Counted from the stretch's first letter, positions 50,176 through 58,717 are shown. The stretch: 64,000 nucleotides of DNA from Sporichthya polymorpha DSM 43042 (GCF_000384115.1 NZ_KB913029.1:1088907-1152906), one strand, 5' to 3'. The notes: generated from the letters alone by a model not told the origin. Program-made: numbers and translations.

Positions 50176-51684
50176 GTGTCCGGCTGTGTGTTCCCCGTCC
50201 CCGGTGCCACGACCCCGGAGGTGCTGGCCGCGGTCGCCGCGACGCACCCCGACCGCGAGTTCGTCGTGGCCGAGGACGGCCGCGCCTCCTACGGAGAGGT
50301 CGCGGTGCGGGCCGCTGCCCTCGCCACGCGCCTCCGGGCCGCCGGCGTGCAGCCCGGCGACCGCGTGGGCCTGTCCCTGCCGAACGGCCTGCGCTGGGTC
50401 GTCGGTCTGCTCGGCGCGCACGCCGCCGGCGCCTGCGCCCTCCCGCTCAACACCTGGTACAAGCCCGCCGAGTTCGACGCGGTCCTCAAGCGCGCCACCC
50501 CGCGGGTGGTCCTGACGCCGGAGAACTACGACGCCTTCGGTGGAGATGACATCTCCACCCCGTGCACTGAAGATGACATCTCCAGTGCACTCGAGACGTT
50601 GCGGGCGGCCCCGGCCGGCGAGACCGACCTCGCCCTGCTGCTGTTCACCAGCGGGTCGTCGGCCGAGCCGAAGGCCGTCCCGCTCACCCAGGGCGGCATG
50701 GTCAGCACCGCCCGCGCCGTCGGCGAGCGCCAGGGCATCCGCGACGGCGACCGGTTCTGGTTCGCCCTCCCGCTGTTCTTCGTCTTCGGTTGCTCGAACG
50801 CCCTGCCCAACGCACTCGTGCACGGCGCGACCCTGTGCGTGCAGGAGCGGTTCGAGCCGGCCGCGGCGCTCGAGTTCATCGAGCGCGAGCGCTGCACGGT
50901 CTACTACGGCGTCGCCCCGGTGACGCGAGCGCTGGCGGCGCATCCCGACCTCGCCCGCCGGGACATCTCGAGCCTGCGCACCGGCACCGCCAACGCGACT
51001 CCCGAGGACCTACGCATCGCCATCGAGGAGCTCGGCGTCACCGACGTCTGCAACGCCTACGGCCTGACGGAGGGTCACGGACACTCCACGATCACGGCGC
51101 ACACCGATCCGCCCGCGATCCGGATGGCCACGCAGGGCACCCCGCTGCCGACGCAGGAGGTGCGGATCGTCGGCGAGGACGGGGCACCCGCGCCGGCCGG
51201 GACGACCGGGCACATCCAGATCCGCGGCACGATCACGCCGGGCTACCTTGACGCGCCCGAGCAGAACGCCACGGCGTTCGACCCCGACGGCTGGTTCCGT
51301 ACCGGCGACCTCGGCTGGTTCGACGACGCCGGTCGGCTCCACTACATCGGCCGCAGCTACGAGATGATCAAGTCCAAGGGCATCAACATCTCCCCCGCCG
51401 AGGTCGAGGCCCTGCTGGTCCAACACGCCGAGGTCGATCAGGCCTTCGTCTTCTGCGTCGAGACCGACACCGGCGACCAGGACGTCGGCGCCGTTCTCGT
51501 CACCACCACCGTCGAGCACGACCGCCTCGCCAAGGAGGTCGTCGACTGGGCCCGCGAGCGGATCTCGACCTACAAGGTCCCCCGTCGCACCTGGGTCCTG
51601 ACGGCCGATCAGCTCCCGCTGACCCCGACCGGCAAGGTCTCGAAGCGGCTGCTCCGAGATCAGGTGCTCACACCGAGTACGTGA
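50176..51684 (+). CDS. AMP-forming acyl-CoA synthetase/ligase
   Basis: A 502-residue adenylate-forming enzyme. LLLFTSGSSAEPKAVP is the AMP/ATP-binding P-loop, CNAYGLTEGHG is motif A5, GWFRTGDLGWFD carries the Asp of A7, SKGINISPAEVE is A8, and the catalytic Lys lies in PTGKVSKR. It would activate a carboxylic acid to its CoA thioester, the likely entry step of the pathway. Residues near 122-140 (GGDDISTPCTEDDISSALE) are an unusual acidic insertion encoded by two DNA hairpins. It overlaps the convergent SDR by 17 bases. Confidence 0.92.
   Translation: MSGCVFPVPGATTPEVLAAVAATHPDREFVVAEDGRASYGEVAVRAAALATRLRAAGVQPGDRVGLSLPNGLRWVVGLLGAHAAGACALPLNTWYKPAEFDAVLKRATPRVVLTPENYDAFGGDDISTPCTEDDISSALETLRAAPAGETDLALLLFTSGSSAEPKAVPLTQGGMVSTARAVGERQGIRDGDRFWFALPLFFVFGCSNALPNALVHGATLCVQERFEPAAALEFIERERCTVYYGVAPVTRALAAHPDLARRDISSLRTGTANATPEDLRIAIEELGVTDVCNAYGLTEGHGHSTITAHTDPPAIRMATQGTPLPTQEVRIVGEDGAPAPAGTTGHIQIRGTITPGYLDAPEQNATAFDPDGWFRTGDLGWFDDAGRLHYIGRSYEMIKSKGINISPAEVEALLVQHAEVDQAFVFCVETDTGDQDVGAVLVTTTVEHDRLAKEVVDWARERISTYKVPRRTWVLTADQLPLTPTGKVSKRLLRDQVLTPST
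50539..50590 (+). repeat. Two adjacent hairpins inside the acyl-CoA ligase gene
   Basis: The first is GGTGGAGATG-A-CATCTCCACC (50539-50559, 21 bases, arms shown as separate halves), perfect with a one-base centre. The second has arms GTGCACTG (50562-50569) and CAGTGCAC (50583-50590) around the inner AGATG-A-CATCT. Both share the core AGATGACATCT. They keep the reading frame and encode an acidic loop between conserved parts of the ligase. Confidence 0.85.
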
Positions 51685-52594
51685 CCCCGGTCAGCTCCTC
51701 GGAGACGGTCCAGAGCCGCTCCTGGAGCGTCTCGTCCTTCGACTGGGCGCTCGAGCCGACGACCTCGGGGAGACCGCGCAACTCGCCAAACCCGCCGGGG
51801 CCGTAGTACTGGCCGCCCTCAGCGGCGGGGTCGGTGGCGGCGCGCAGGGAGGGCAGCGCGCCCCGGGCCGCGGACTGCGCGACCAGCGGAACCAGGGCTT
51901 TGCCGACCAGCCGGACCGGCCGCGGGAGGTTGCGAATGAGATCGGTGTTCGACCCGCCCGGATGGGCCGCAAGCGCACGGGCGGGCGCGCCGGCGCCGAC
52001 GAACCGACGGTCGAGCGCGTACGTGAACATCAGGTTGGCGAGCTTCGACTGCCCGTAGGCGTCGACCTTGTGGTACTTGCGCTCCCACTGCAGGTCGTCG
52101 AAGTGGATGGACGCCCGGAGCCGGTGGCCGATGCTGCTGACCGTCACCACCCGCGAGCCCGGCGTCGCCAGCACCTGCGGCAGCAGGAGGCCGGTCAGCG
52201 CGAAGTGACCGAGATGGTTGGTCCCGAACTGCAGCTCGAACCCGTCGACGGTCTTCGAGTACGGCGGATACATGACGCCGGCGTTGTTGATCAGCAGGTC
52301 GATCCGGGGATGCGCGGCGGCGAGCTCGGCCGCCGCCGTGCGGATCGACGTGAGCGACGAGAGGTCCAACTCCTGCACCGTCACGTCGGCGCCGGGCGCC
52401 ACCGCGGCAATCCGGTCCGCCGCCTGCTTCCCCTTGTCGAAACTGCGGACCGCGAGCACGACGCTCGCACCCCGCTGCGCGAGCACCCGCGCGGTCTCGA
52501 ACCCCAGGCCCGTGTTGGCGCCGGTGACGACCGCGACCCGTCCGGTCTGGTCCGGCACGTCGGCCTCGGACCATGCGTTCGTTCCCACGAGCAC
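51668..52594 (-). CDS. SDR, retinol dehydrogenase/protochlorophyllide reductase-like
   Basis: A 308-residue SDR of the longer NADP-type group: cofactor motif TGANTGLGFETAR, AVRSFDKGK after beta-2 (Arg typical of NADP binding), LLINNAGVMYPPYS, and active site SSIGHRLRASIHFDD then YGQSKLAN. Such enzymes reduce or oxidise hydrophobic alcohols and aldehydes. It is the last gene of the five-gene ALDH-Rieske-P450-ferredoxin operon (56040 to 51668), 5 bases after the ferredoxin gene. Confidence 0.9.
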   Translation of the reverse strand: MLVGTNAWSEADVPDQTGRVAVVTGANTGLGFETARVLAQRGASVVLAVRSFDKGKQAADRIAAVAPGADVTVQELDLSSLTSIRTAAAELAAAHPRIDLLINNAGVMYPPYSKTVDGFELQFGTNHLGHFALTGLLLPQVLATPGSRVVTVSSIGHRLRASIHFDDLQWERKYHKVDAYGQSKLANLMFTYALDRRFVGAGAPARALAAHPGGSNTDLIRNLPRPVRLVGKALVPLVAQSAARGALPSLRAATDPAAEGGQYYGPGGFGELRGLPEVVGSSAQSKDETLQERLWTVSEELTGVTYSV

Positions 52595-52599
52595 GGACG

Positions 52600-52920
52600 C
52601 TACTGCGTCGGCGCCACCCGCACCACGAGGCCGTCGACGGCGTCAGACATCGGCAGCTGGCAGGACAGCCGGCTCCCGGGTTCCCGCGGGGCCTTGACGA
52701 AGCCGAGGGCCTCGTCCTCCTCGTCGCTGATCGGCGGGAGGGCGTCGACCGGACCGTCCACGACGTAGACGTGACAGGTGGAGCAGATCATGTCCCCGCC
52801 GCAGATCGCCTCGATCTCGGAGACTCCGGCCGCGGTGGCCGCCTCCATGACCGAGTCCCCCACGGGGACGTCGAGGATCTCGTCAACGCCGCTCGGGCGT
52901 TGCACGGTGAGCTTGGGCAT
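52600..52920 (-). CDS. 2Fe-2S ferredoxin, adrenodoxin type
   Basis: A 106-residue electron carrier. Three Cys lie in EAICGGDMICSTCHVYV (spacing C-x5-C-x2-C) and the fourth in SRLSCQLPM, the pattern of vertebrate-type/adrenodoxin-like ferredoxins such as putidaredoxin. It is encoded head-to-tail with the P450 at 52921, whose stop immediately precedes its ATG, so it is the natural redox partner and may serve the other P450s of the cluster. No ferredoxin reductase is seen. Confidence 0.93.
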   Translation of the reverse strand: MPKLTVQRPSGVDEILDVPVGDSVMEAATAAGVSEIEAICGGDMICSTCHVYVVDGPVDALPPISDEEDEALGFVKAPREPGSRLSCQLPMSDAVDGLVVRVAPTQ

Positions 52921-54270
52921 TCAGGCCTCGGGGGTCAGCAGGACGGGGTACGCCGTGTACCGCGGGATGTCCTCGACGGAGAACTTGTTCATGTCCTTCT
53001 TCAGGGACGTCGGCGGGTTCTCCGGGTCCGGCCGGATGCCGGCGGCCATCAGCTTGCGCAGCAGTTCGACGTGCGCGCCGCCCTTGCCGTCGTTGCCGAC
53101 GACGACGCGGAGGCCGTAGCACTGGTGCGTGCCCATGCCGAAGCCGAGCCCGTAGCGGTTGACGCCGTTCTTCGGCTCCGGACGCCGCGGGTTGAACCGG
53201 TTCGCGTCCTCACCGAACACCTCGGTGTCGCGGTTGGCGCGCACCCACTCGATGTGGAGTTCCTGGCCGGCGTGGATCTGCGTGCCGTCGGAGAGTTCGT
53301 TGTCGGTCAGCGCGAGCCGCGTCGTGTACGGCGAGAACGGCGCGCGCATGCGGATGACCTCGCACAGCGCGTTCAGCAGAAACGTGGGGTCGGTGGCGTC
53401 CGCGAGGTCCTCGGGGTGCTCGGCGAACCAGCCCTGCAGCAGGTCGAGGGTGTGCACGATCGACTGCGTGCTCGTGCCGACGGAGGCCGCGAACAGCAGC
53501 CCCGACTCGACGACGACGTCGGAGTCCTTCTCCCAGTCGGGGTGCAGCCCGGCCGCGACCATCTTCAGCAGGCTGTTCGGGACGTCATCCTCGGAGATCT
53601 CGCCGGCCTCGATGCGCTTGCGCTGCTCACGGTGCCACTCCAGCGAGGGGTAGACGAACTCGGCGGCGTAGCGCGCCTTGGCCTCCAGCGCCATCTTGTT
53701 CACCGCGGTGCGGTCCGCGAGGTACGCCGAGCTCATCCCGGCCGCGATCGGCCCGGCGAAGCTGCGCATGAGCTCGATGCGCTCGTTGCGCTCCATGTCC
53801 GTCAGCCCGATCAGGCGCGCGGTGAAGTGGAGGAAGACGCGCTCGAGGAAGTCGACGAGGTCCATGCGGACGAGACCGTCCGCATCGGCCGTGCGGCGCC
53901 GCTCCTCCAGGAGCCGGTCGGCCTCCGGCAGGATGATCTCCTCGCGGATGCCCGACAGCGCGTCCACGCGGACCAGCGGGTTGAGCAGCTTGCGGCGACT
54001 GCGGTGCGAGTCGCCCTCGTTGAACATGAACGAGGCACCGAGGAACTCGCGAACGTTGATCTCGCCGTTGACCGGGTCCGCCTTGACGCCGGCGAACAGC
54101 TCGGGCTTGTGCGCCACCGCGCCCTTGGTCCGCATCAGCTTCGAGACGTCGGGCAGCTGGTTGACGGTCGCGAACGGGCATCCGCAGGAGCCGCCGGCGC
54201 CTTCGATCAGCTCGTGCTCGGCCGGAGCCGCGGGCCGGGTTTCTGATGCTGTCTCAGTCATCTCAGTCAC
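52921..54270 (-). CDS. Cytochrome P450 with atypical I-helix (copy 2)
   Basis: A 449-residue P450 paralogous to the one at 34591, with an N-terminal extension of about 35 residues. ExxR is EVIR and the heme loop GFGMGTHQCYGLRVV is identical to copy 1. The I-helix LLFAASVGTSTQSIVHT again lacks the acid residue next to Thr. A Cys-containing SCGCPFATV near residue 30 is not conserved with copy 1's CPYARV except for one Cys-Pro. It overlaps the Rieske gene by 8 bases and abuts the ferredoxin gene, forming a dedicated oxygenase set. Confidence 0.92.
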   Translation of the reverse strand: MTEMTETASETRPAAPAEHELIEGAGGSCGCPFATVNQLPDVSKLMRTKGAVAHKPELFAGVKADPVNGEINVREFLGASFMFNEGDSHRSRRKLLNPLVRVDALSGIREEIILPEADRLLEERRRTADADGLVRMDLVDFLERVFLHFTARLIGLTDMERNERIELMRSFAGPIAAGMSSAYLADRTAVNKMALEAKARYAAEFVYPSLEWHREQRKRIEAGEISEDDVPNSLLKMVAAGLHPDWEKDSDVVVESGLLFAASVGTSTQSIVHTLDLLQGWFAEHPEDLADATDPTFLLNALCEVIRMRAPFSPYTTRLALTDNELSDGTQIHAGQELHIEWVRANRDTEVFGEDANRFNPRRPEPKNGVNRYGLGFGMGTHQCYGLRVVVGNDGKGGAHVELLRKLMAAGIRPDPENPPTSLKKDMNKFSVEDIPRYTAYPVLLTPEA

Positions 54271-54574
54271 CGATCTCGACGAAGACCTCGTCCCCGTCGA
54301 TGTGCACGGGGTAGGTCGGGACGGGGGCTGTGGCGGGCAGACCGCTGGGCTTGCCGGTGCGGACGTCGAAGCAGGAACCGTGCGCGGGGCACATCACCTC
54401 GTCACCGTCGAGGTCGCCGTCCGAGAGTTCGATGTCCTCGTGGCTGCACTCGTCGCCGATGGCGAACACGCCACCGTCGTTCAGACGTACGAGACAGATG
54501 GCCGTGCCCTCCGGCTCGACCCGGCGCAGCGAGCCGGGTTCGAGCTCGCCGAGGCTGGCGACGCGGCAGCGCAT
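54263..54574 (-). CDS. Rieske-type [2Fe-2S] ferredoxin
   Basis: A 103-residue Rieske protein: DECSHEDIEL supplies Cys-x-His and VMCPAHGSCFD supplies Cys-x2-His, spaced as in NirD- or biphenyl dioxygenase ferredoxin-like proteins. It carries single electrons to an oxygenase. Its ATG overlaps the ALDH stop and its 3' end overlaps the P450 start. Having both a Rieske and an adrenodoxin-type ferredoxin flanking one P450 is unusual; one of them may serve a different oxygenase. Confidence 0.92.
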   Translation of the reverse strand: MRCRVASLGELEPGSLRRVEPEGTAICLVRLNDGGVFAIGDECSHEDIELSDGDLDGDEVMCPAHGSCFDVRTGKPSGLPATAPVPTYPVHIDGDEVFVEIGD

Positions 54575-56040
54575 CAGGCGCTCACCGCCTCGGCCGGAAC
54601 GTAGCCGGCGGGCAGCGCGACCGACTTGGTGGCGAGGAAGAACTCCAGGCCCTCGACGCTGCGCTCGCGCCCGAGGCCCGACTCCTTGCGGCCGCCGAAC
54701 GGACCGCCGCCGCCGGACGGCGGACCACCGTTGACCGCGCAGGTCCCGGTGACGATCCGGCTCGCGAGCTCGATGGCGTGCTCGGTGGTCGGGGCGAAGA
54801 CGGTGCCACCGAGACCGAAACGGCTGTCGTTGGCGATCGCGATCGCCTCGTCCTCGTCGGAATAGGAGATGACCGACAGGACCGGCCCGAAGATCTCCTC
54901 CTGCGCGATGCGCATGTCGTTGCGGACGTCGAGAAAGATCGTCGGCTCGACGAACCAGCCCTTCTCCAGGCCCTCGGGACGTCCGCCGCCGTGGACGAGC
55001 TTCGCGCCGTCCTCGATGCCCGCCGAGATGAAGCTCTCGACGATGTCACGCTGGCGCTGCGAGCACAGGGGGCCGAAGTAGGTGTCGGCGTCGTCCGGGT
55101 CCCCGACCTTGAGGGTCGAGACGTACTCGCGAAGCTGCGCGACGAGTTCGTCCCGCTGTGAGGAGTGCACCAGGACGCGGTTCGTGGAGATGCACATCTG
55201 CCCGCTGTTGCGCAGTGAGGAGTCGACGAGCGACTGCAGGTACGGGCGCATGTCGACGCCCTCGGCGACGAGCGCCGCGGATTTGCCGCCGAGTTCCAGG
55301 GTGACCGGGCGCAGCAGCCGCGCGCAGGTCTCGGCGATCGCCTTGCCGCCGCCGACGCTGCCGGTGAAGGTGACGAGGTCGACGTCCGGGTGCCCGACGA
55401 GGTACGCGCCCACCTCGACCCCGCCGTTGACGATGCTGAGGACGCCCGGCGGGAGGCCGGCCTCGACGGCCGCCTCAGCGAGGACGTAGCAGGAGAGCGG
55501 GGACTCGGGCGCGGGCTTGACGACGATCGGGCAGCCCATCAGCAGCGACGGGAGCACCTTCGACAGGACCACCATCACCGGGGCGTTCCACGGAGTGACG
55601 GCAGCCGTGACGCCGACGGGCTCCCGCAGGACGAGGACCTTGCCGACCGCGCCGTCGCGCACGTCGCGGGTGGAGATGCGGTGGGCGTCGGCAACGGCCG
55701 CCTCGAGGAACGGGCGGACCGACGCCATCGTGACGGTGGTGAACGTCCGGGTCGCGCCCATCTCCAGGATCTGCAGGTCGATCGCGCGGGCGCGCTTCGC
55801 GTCCAGGCACTCGACGAACTTGCGGAGCAGCGCCGCCCGCTCGTCCAGGCTCAGCCGCGGCCACGGGCCGGAGTCGAACGCCGCGCGCGCGGCGGCGACG
55901 GCCTCGTCGACCTCGCCCGGCGTGGCCACGGGAACGCGACCGACAACCTCCTCGGTCGTGGGCGACACGACCTCGAGAACCGCGTCGCCGGCCGCCGCTA
56001 CCCAGCGGCCCCCGAGAAACTGGTTGCTCCGGACGAACAT
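54574..56040 (-). CDS. Aldehyde dehydrogenase family protein
   Basis: A 488-residue NAD(P)-dependent aldehyde dehydrogenase of normal length. The catalytic Cys lies in RNSGQMCISTNRV, the Glu in TLELGGKSAA, and PWNAPV and FTGSVGGG are the NAD-binding motifs. The C-terminal SGGGGPFGGRKESGLGRE is typical. It heads the five-gene operon and would oxidise an aldehyde produced by the P450 or an SDR to a carboxylate. A regulon operator lies 52 bases upstream. Confidence 0.93.
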   Translation of the reverse strand: MFVRSNQFLGGRWVAAAGDAVLEVVSPTTEEVVGRVPVATPGEVDEAVAAARAAFDSGPWPRLSLDERAALLRKFVECLDAKRARAIDLQILEMGATRTFTTVTMASVRPFLEAAVADAHRISTRDVRDGAVGKVLVLREPVGVTAAVTPWNAPVMVVLSKVLPSLLMGCPIVVKPAPESPLSCYVLAEAAVEAGLPPGVLSIVNGGVEVGAYLVGHPDVDLVTFTGSVGGGKAIAETCARLLRPVTLELGGKSAALVAEGVDMRPYLQSLVDSSLRNSGQMCISTNRVLVHSSQRDELVAQLREYVSTLKVGDPDDADTYFGPLCSQRQRDIVESFISAGIEDGAKLVHGGGRPEGLEKGWFVEPTIFLDVRNDMRIAQEEIFGPVLSVISYSDEDEAIAIANDSRFGLGGTVFAPTTEHAIELASRIVTGTCAVNGGPPSGGGGPFGGRKESGLGRERSVEGLEFFLATKSVALPAGYVPAEAVSA

Positions 56041-56066
56041 GCAGCACTCCTCACGCGCGTACGACG

Positions 56067-56107
56067 ACTGTGGCAGCCGTCACCCGTGCTGTCAACTCGA
56101 CTGTTGA
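56067..56107 (-). promoter_or_regulatory. Promoter with regulon operator, site 14
   Basis: TCAACTCGACTGTTGA (56092-56107) matches the consensus halves and reaches to the last base before the luciferase-like gene's stop. Leftward, TTGACA (complement of 56090-56095) and CACAGT (complement of 56067-56072) are 17 bases apart; the ALDH ATG follows 26 bases on. The -35 is embedded in the operator. Confidence 0.68.
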
Positions 56108-57049
56108 CTACACGCCGGGGATTTCGACCGCTTCTCTGAGCGCTTTCAACAATTGGCCCAGCTGATCCAAATCGAGACCGTAGTAATTCAGCGGAACGTT
56201 GAAATGCGTGATTCCCAGCGGAACGAGCCGCCGGACCCGCGCGACCGACGCCTCGACGAGGTCGTCGAAGCTCTGCGCCTTGTTCCAGTCCTCGGTCGCG
56301 GTCAGCGAGACGCGCATCCCGACGGTCGCGGGGTCGCGGCCGTACTGCTCGCAGGCCGCGCGGATGCCGGCGGCCGAGGCCTCGATCTCGGCCTCGGGGG
56401 CGGCCTCGCGGGCGAGCCAGCCGTGGCCCAGCGTGACGACGCGTCGCGCCGTCACCCGGTGCGAGGCGTCGCCGGCCCACCAGACCGGCGGTCCGCCGGG
56501 CGTGAACGGCGCCGGTTCGGTGATCACGCCGGAGAAGGAGATGTGCTCGCTCTCGAACTCCGACAGCCCCGGCGCCCACAGTTCCCGGCAGGCGCGGAGG
56601 ATCTCCTCCAGCCGCCGCCCGCGCTCCGCCGGCGGGATGCCCATTGCCGCGAACTCGTCGGCGTACCAGCCCGCCCCCACCCCGAGGGTGAAACGGCCGG
56701 CCGAGAGCTGGTCGAGCGTGGCCGCCTGGCGGGCGAGGATCGCGAAGTTGTGCGCGGCGGCGAGCAGGATGCCGGAGACGAACCGGATCCGTGTCGTCCG
56801 GGCGGCGCACGTGGCGAACATCAGCATCGAGTCGCAGCGGTCGGAGTGCTGCGTGTCCCGGCCGTGGACCATGTTCCCGGAGCCACCAGGGTGGTGCATG
56901 ACGGGCGCGAACAGAATGTGCTCGCCGTCCATGACGTCGTCGAACCCGAGCCGCTCGAACTCGACGACGAGGTCGGGGACATCACGCAGGGTCGGCGCGT
57001 ACCGGGGAACGAGACCCGGTAGCTTGACTCCGAACTGAGGCACCGTCAC
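56108..57049 (-). CDS. Luciferase-like, F420-type oxidoreductase
   Basis: A 313-residue luciferase-fold protein of the shorter F420-dependent group (TIGR03619-like): VPQFGVKLPGLVPRYAPTLRDVPDLVVEFERLGFDDVMDGEH opens the barrel, followed by RIRFVSGILLAAAHNFAILARQAATLDQLSAGRFTLGVGAGW. It probably transfers hydride to or from F420 rather than inserting oxygen. GTG 57049 overlaps the DUF35 protein's stop (GTGA), making it the last gene of the thiolase operon. Confidence 0.88.
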   Translation of the reverse strand: MTVPQFGVKLPGLVPRYAPTLRDVPDLVVEFERLGFDDVMDGEHILFAPVMHHPGGSGNMVHGRDTQHSDRCDSMLMFATCAARTTRIRFVSGILLAAAHNFAILARQAATLDQLSAGRFTLGVGAGWYADEFAAMGIPPAERGRRLEEILRACRELWAPGLSEFESEHISFSGVITEPAPFTPGGPPVWWAGDASHRVTARRVVTLGHGWLAREAAPEAEIEASAAGIRAACEQYGRDPATVGMRVSLTATEDWNKAQSFDDLVEASVARVRRLVPLGITHFNVPLNYYGLDLDQLGQLLKALREAVEIPGV

Positions 57050-57468
57050 TGGTACTCGCCCCGGGCGCCCGCGGACAGCACCGAGGAGGTGCGCCGCCAC
57101 CGGACCTGGCCGTCCACGAACGCGGCCTCGACCCGGTCGCCGACCGTGAGCGGCTCCTCGGTCTCGAGCCGGCCGACCATGTACGGGCCGTCGTCGAGCT
57201 TCACCATCGCGACCGTGTAGGGGACGTCCGCGGCGAGCTCCTTGGAGAACGCGCGCAGGTAGACGACGAAGCTCCACACCTCACCGTGGGGGCGGATCTC
57301 CGTCCATTCCGCCTCGGGGTGCAGACACTCCGGGCACCCGTCGAGCGGCGGCCACCGCAGCACCTGGCACTCCCGGCACCGCTGGACCACCAGGCGGCCG
57401 TCCCGCGCGGCCGCCCAGAACGGCGCGGTCAGGGGATCTTCGGTAGTAACCGCTGAGTTCGGCGTCAC
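57046..57468 (-). CDS. DUF35 OB-fold, zinc-ribbon acyl-CoA-associated protein
   Basis: A 140-residue protein with a zinc ribbon, CRECQVLRWPPLDGCPEC (C-x2-C-x10-C-x2-C), and a C-terminal OB fold (GEVWSFVVYLRAF, YTVAMVKLDDGPYMVGRLE). DUF35 proteins pair with thiolase-like enzymes; in the steroid side-chain system the ChsH2 DUF35 domain binds the aldolase Ltp2. GTG 57468 overlaps the thiolase stop. A stable complex with the protein at 57465 is likely. Confidence 0.88.
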   Translation of the reverse strand: MTPNSAVTTEDPLTAPFWAAARDGRLVVQRCRECQVLRWPPLDGCPECLHPEAEWTEIRPHGEVWSFVVYLRAFSKELAADVPYTVAMVKLDDGPYMVGRLETEEPLTVGDRVEAAFVDGQVRWRRTSSVLSAGARGEYQ

Positions 57469-58610
57469 GCCGCCACCTCCGGATCGGTGGAGAGCACGGA
57501 CGCGGCGGCCTTCACGAAGCCGTGGCTGGAGCAGTAGAGGGCGAGGCGAGGATCGTCGAGTTGACGTTCGCCGGCCTGTCCGCGCAGTTGGCGGACCGCC
57601 TCGACCAGGTGCATCCATCCCCAGCTGTAGCTCTCGGACAGCTGGCCGCCGTGGGTGTTCAGGGGAAGTCGGCCACCGGGGAGCGTGTGCCCCTCGCCGA
57701 GGAACGGCCCGCCCTCGCCGATGCCGCAGAAGCCGTAGTACTCCAACATCTGCAGGGACCACAGCGCCGTGGGGTCCTGGATGTAGAGCGCGTCGATGTC
57801 GTCGGGACCGAGCCCGGTGTTCGCCCAGATCGCCCCGGCCGCGTCGCGGAGCCAGGGGCGGAGCAGGTTCTCCGGGTTGTGCTCGCCGCGCACCCCCGCG
57901 TGCTCGGCGATGCCGGCGACGTACACCGGGCGGTTGGGAAGGTCCCGCGCCCGCTCGGCCGTGGTGACCACGAAGGCGACACCGCCGTCGCTGATCATCG
58001 TGACGTCGGCCCGCCGCAGCGGCGCGACCATGTACGGCTGGGCGAGGTAGTCGTCCATCGTCATTGGCGTGCGGAAGATGGCGTTCGGGTTGCGCTGCGC
58101 CCACTGCCGCTGGCCGACGGCGAGCATGCCGAACTGCTCGTCGGTGGTGCCGTAGATCGCCTTGTGCCGCTGCAGCGCCAGGCCGGCGCGGCCAGCGATG
58201 TGCACGAGGCCGTTGGCCTCGGCCATGTCGACGCCGTACACGGGCGCCCCGAAGTCGAACTTCCCGCTCCGCGCGTTCGCGCCGTAGGTGAGCAGGACCG
58301 TCTCGGCCATCCCCGACAGGATCGCCATCACCGCGAGGTGCAGCGAGAAGTTGCACGTCCCGTAGTCGAGGGTCTGGACGTAGGGGAGGTTGACGCCGAG
58401 CAGCTTGCCGGTCGCCACGTCCCCGCCGCCGCCCTGGACGGACTTGCACGCGATCAGGCCGTCGAGGTCCTTGCGGTCGATCCCGGCATCGGCGAGCGCG
58501 GCCGCTCCGGCCTCGACGGCGATCGACGAGACGGACCGTCCCGGAAGCTCGCCCTGGACCGTGTGCCCCAGGCCGACGATGGCGACCTGGCCACCGAGCC
58601 GACGCGGCAT
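57465..58610 (-). CDS. Thiolase-fold protein, SCP-x/Ltp2-like
   Basis: A 381-residue thiolase superfamily protein of the lipid-transfer (SCP-2 thiolase) branch. The N-terminal nucleophile position is kept in YGTCNFSLHLAV (about residue 85) and the His in NTHGGQLSES (about 320). The C-terminal segment reads YCSSHGFVKAA, not the classical CxGGG. Together with a co-encoded DUF35 partner this recalls Ltp2-type retro-aldolases as well as true thiolases. It would cleave a C-C bond of an acyl-CoA. First gene of a three-gene operon. Confidence 0.87.
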   Translation of the reverse strand: MPRRLGGQVAIVGLGHTVQGELPGRSVSSIAVEAGAAALADAGIDRKDLDGLIACKSVQGGGGDVATGKLLGVNLPYVQTLDYGTCNFSLHLAVMAILSGMAETVLLTYGANARSGKFDFGAPVYGVDMAEANGLVHIAGRAGLALQRHKAIYGTTDEQFGMLAVGQRQWAQRNPNAIFRTPMTMDDYLAQPYMVAPLRRADVTMISDGGVAFVVTTAERARDLPNRPVYVAGIAEHAGVRGEHNPENLLRPWLRDAAGAIWANTGLGPDDIDALYIQDPTALWSLQMLEYYGFCGIGEGGPFLGEGHTLPGGRLPLNTHGGQLSESYSWGWMHLVEAVRQLRGQAGERQLDDPRLALYCSSHGFVKAAASVLSTDPEVAA

Positions 58611-58644
58611 GCTGACGCTCCTTCACGACCCGACGGACGTTTCG

Positions 58645-58711
58645 AGGCTAAATGCCGCCGGGGCGTCAGTCAACTCTCGTGTTGACCGAGTTCGGAATTC
58701 CGCCGTAGGCT
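58645..58711. promoter_or_regulatory. Divergent promoters with one shared regulon operator, site 15
   Basis: TCAACTCTCGTGTTGA (58670-58685). Leftward, TTGACT (complement of 58668-58673) and TAGCCT (complement of 58645-58650) are 17 bases apart, for the thiolase operon. Rightward, TTGACC (58682-58687) and TAGGCT (58706-58711) are 18 apart, and GTG 58718 follows after 6 bases. A single operator thus covers both -35 boxes, the clearest case in the window. Confidence 0.78.
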
Positions 58712-58717
58712 TCTCGT

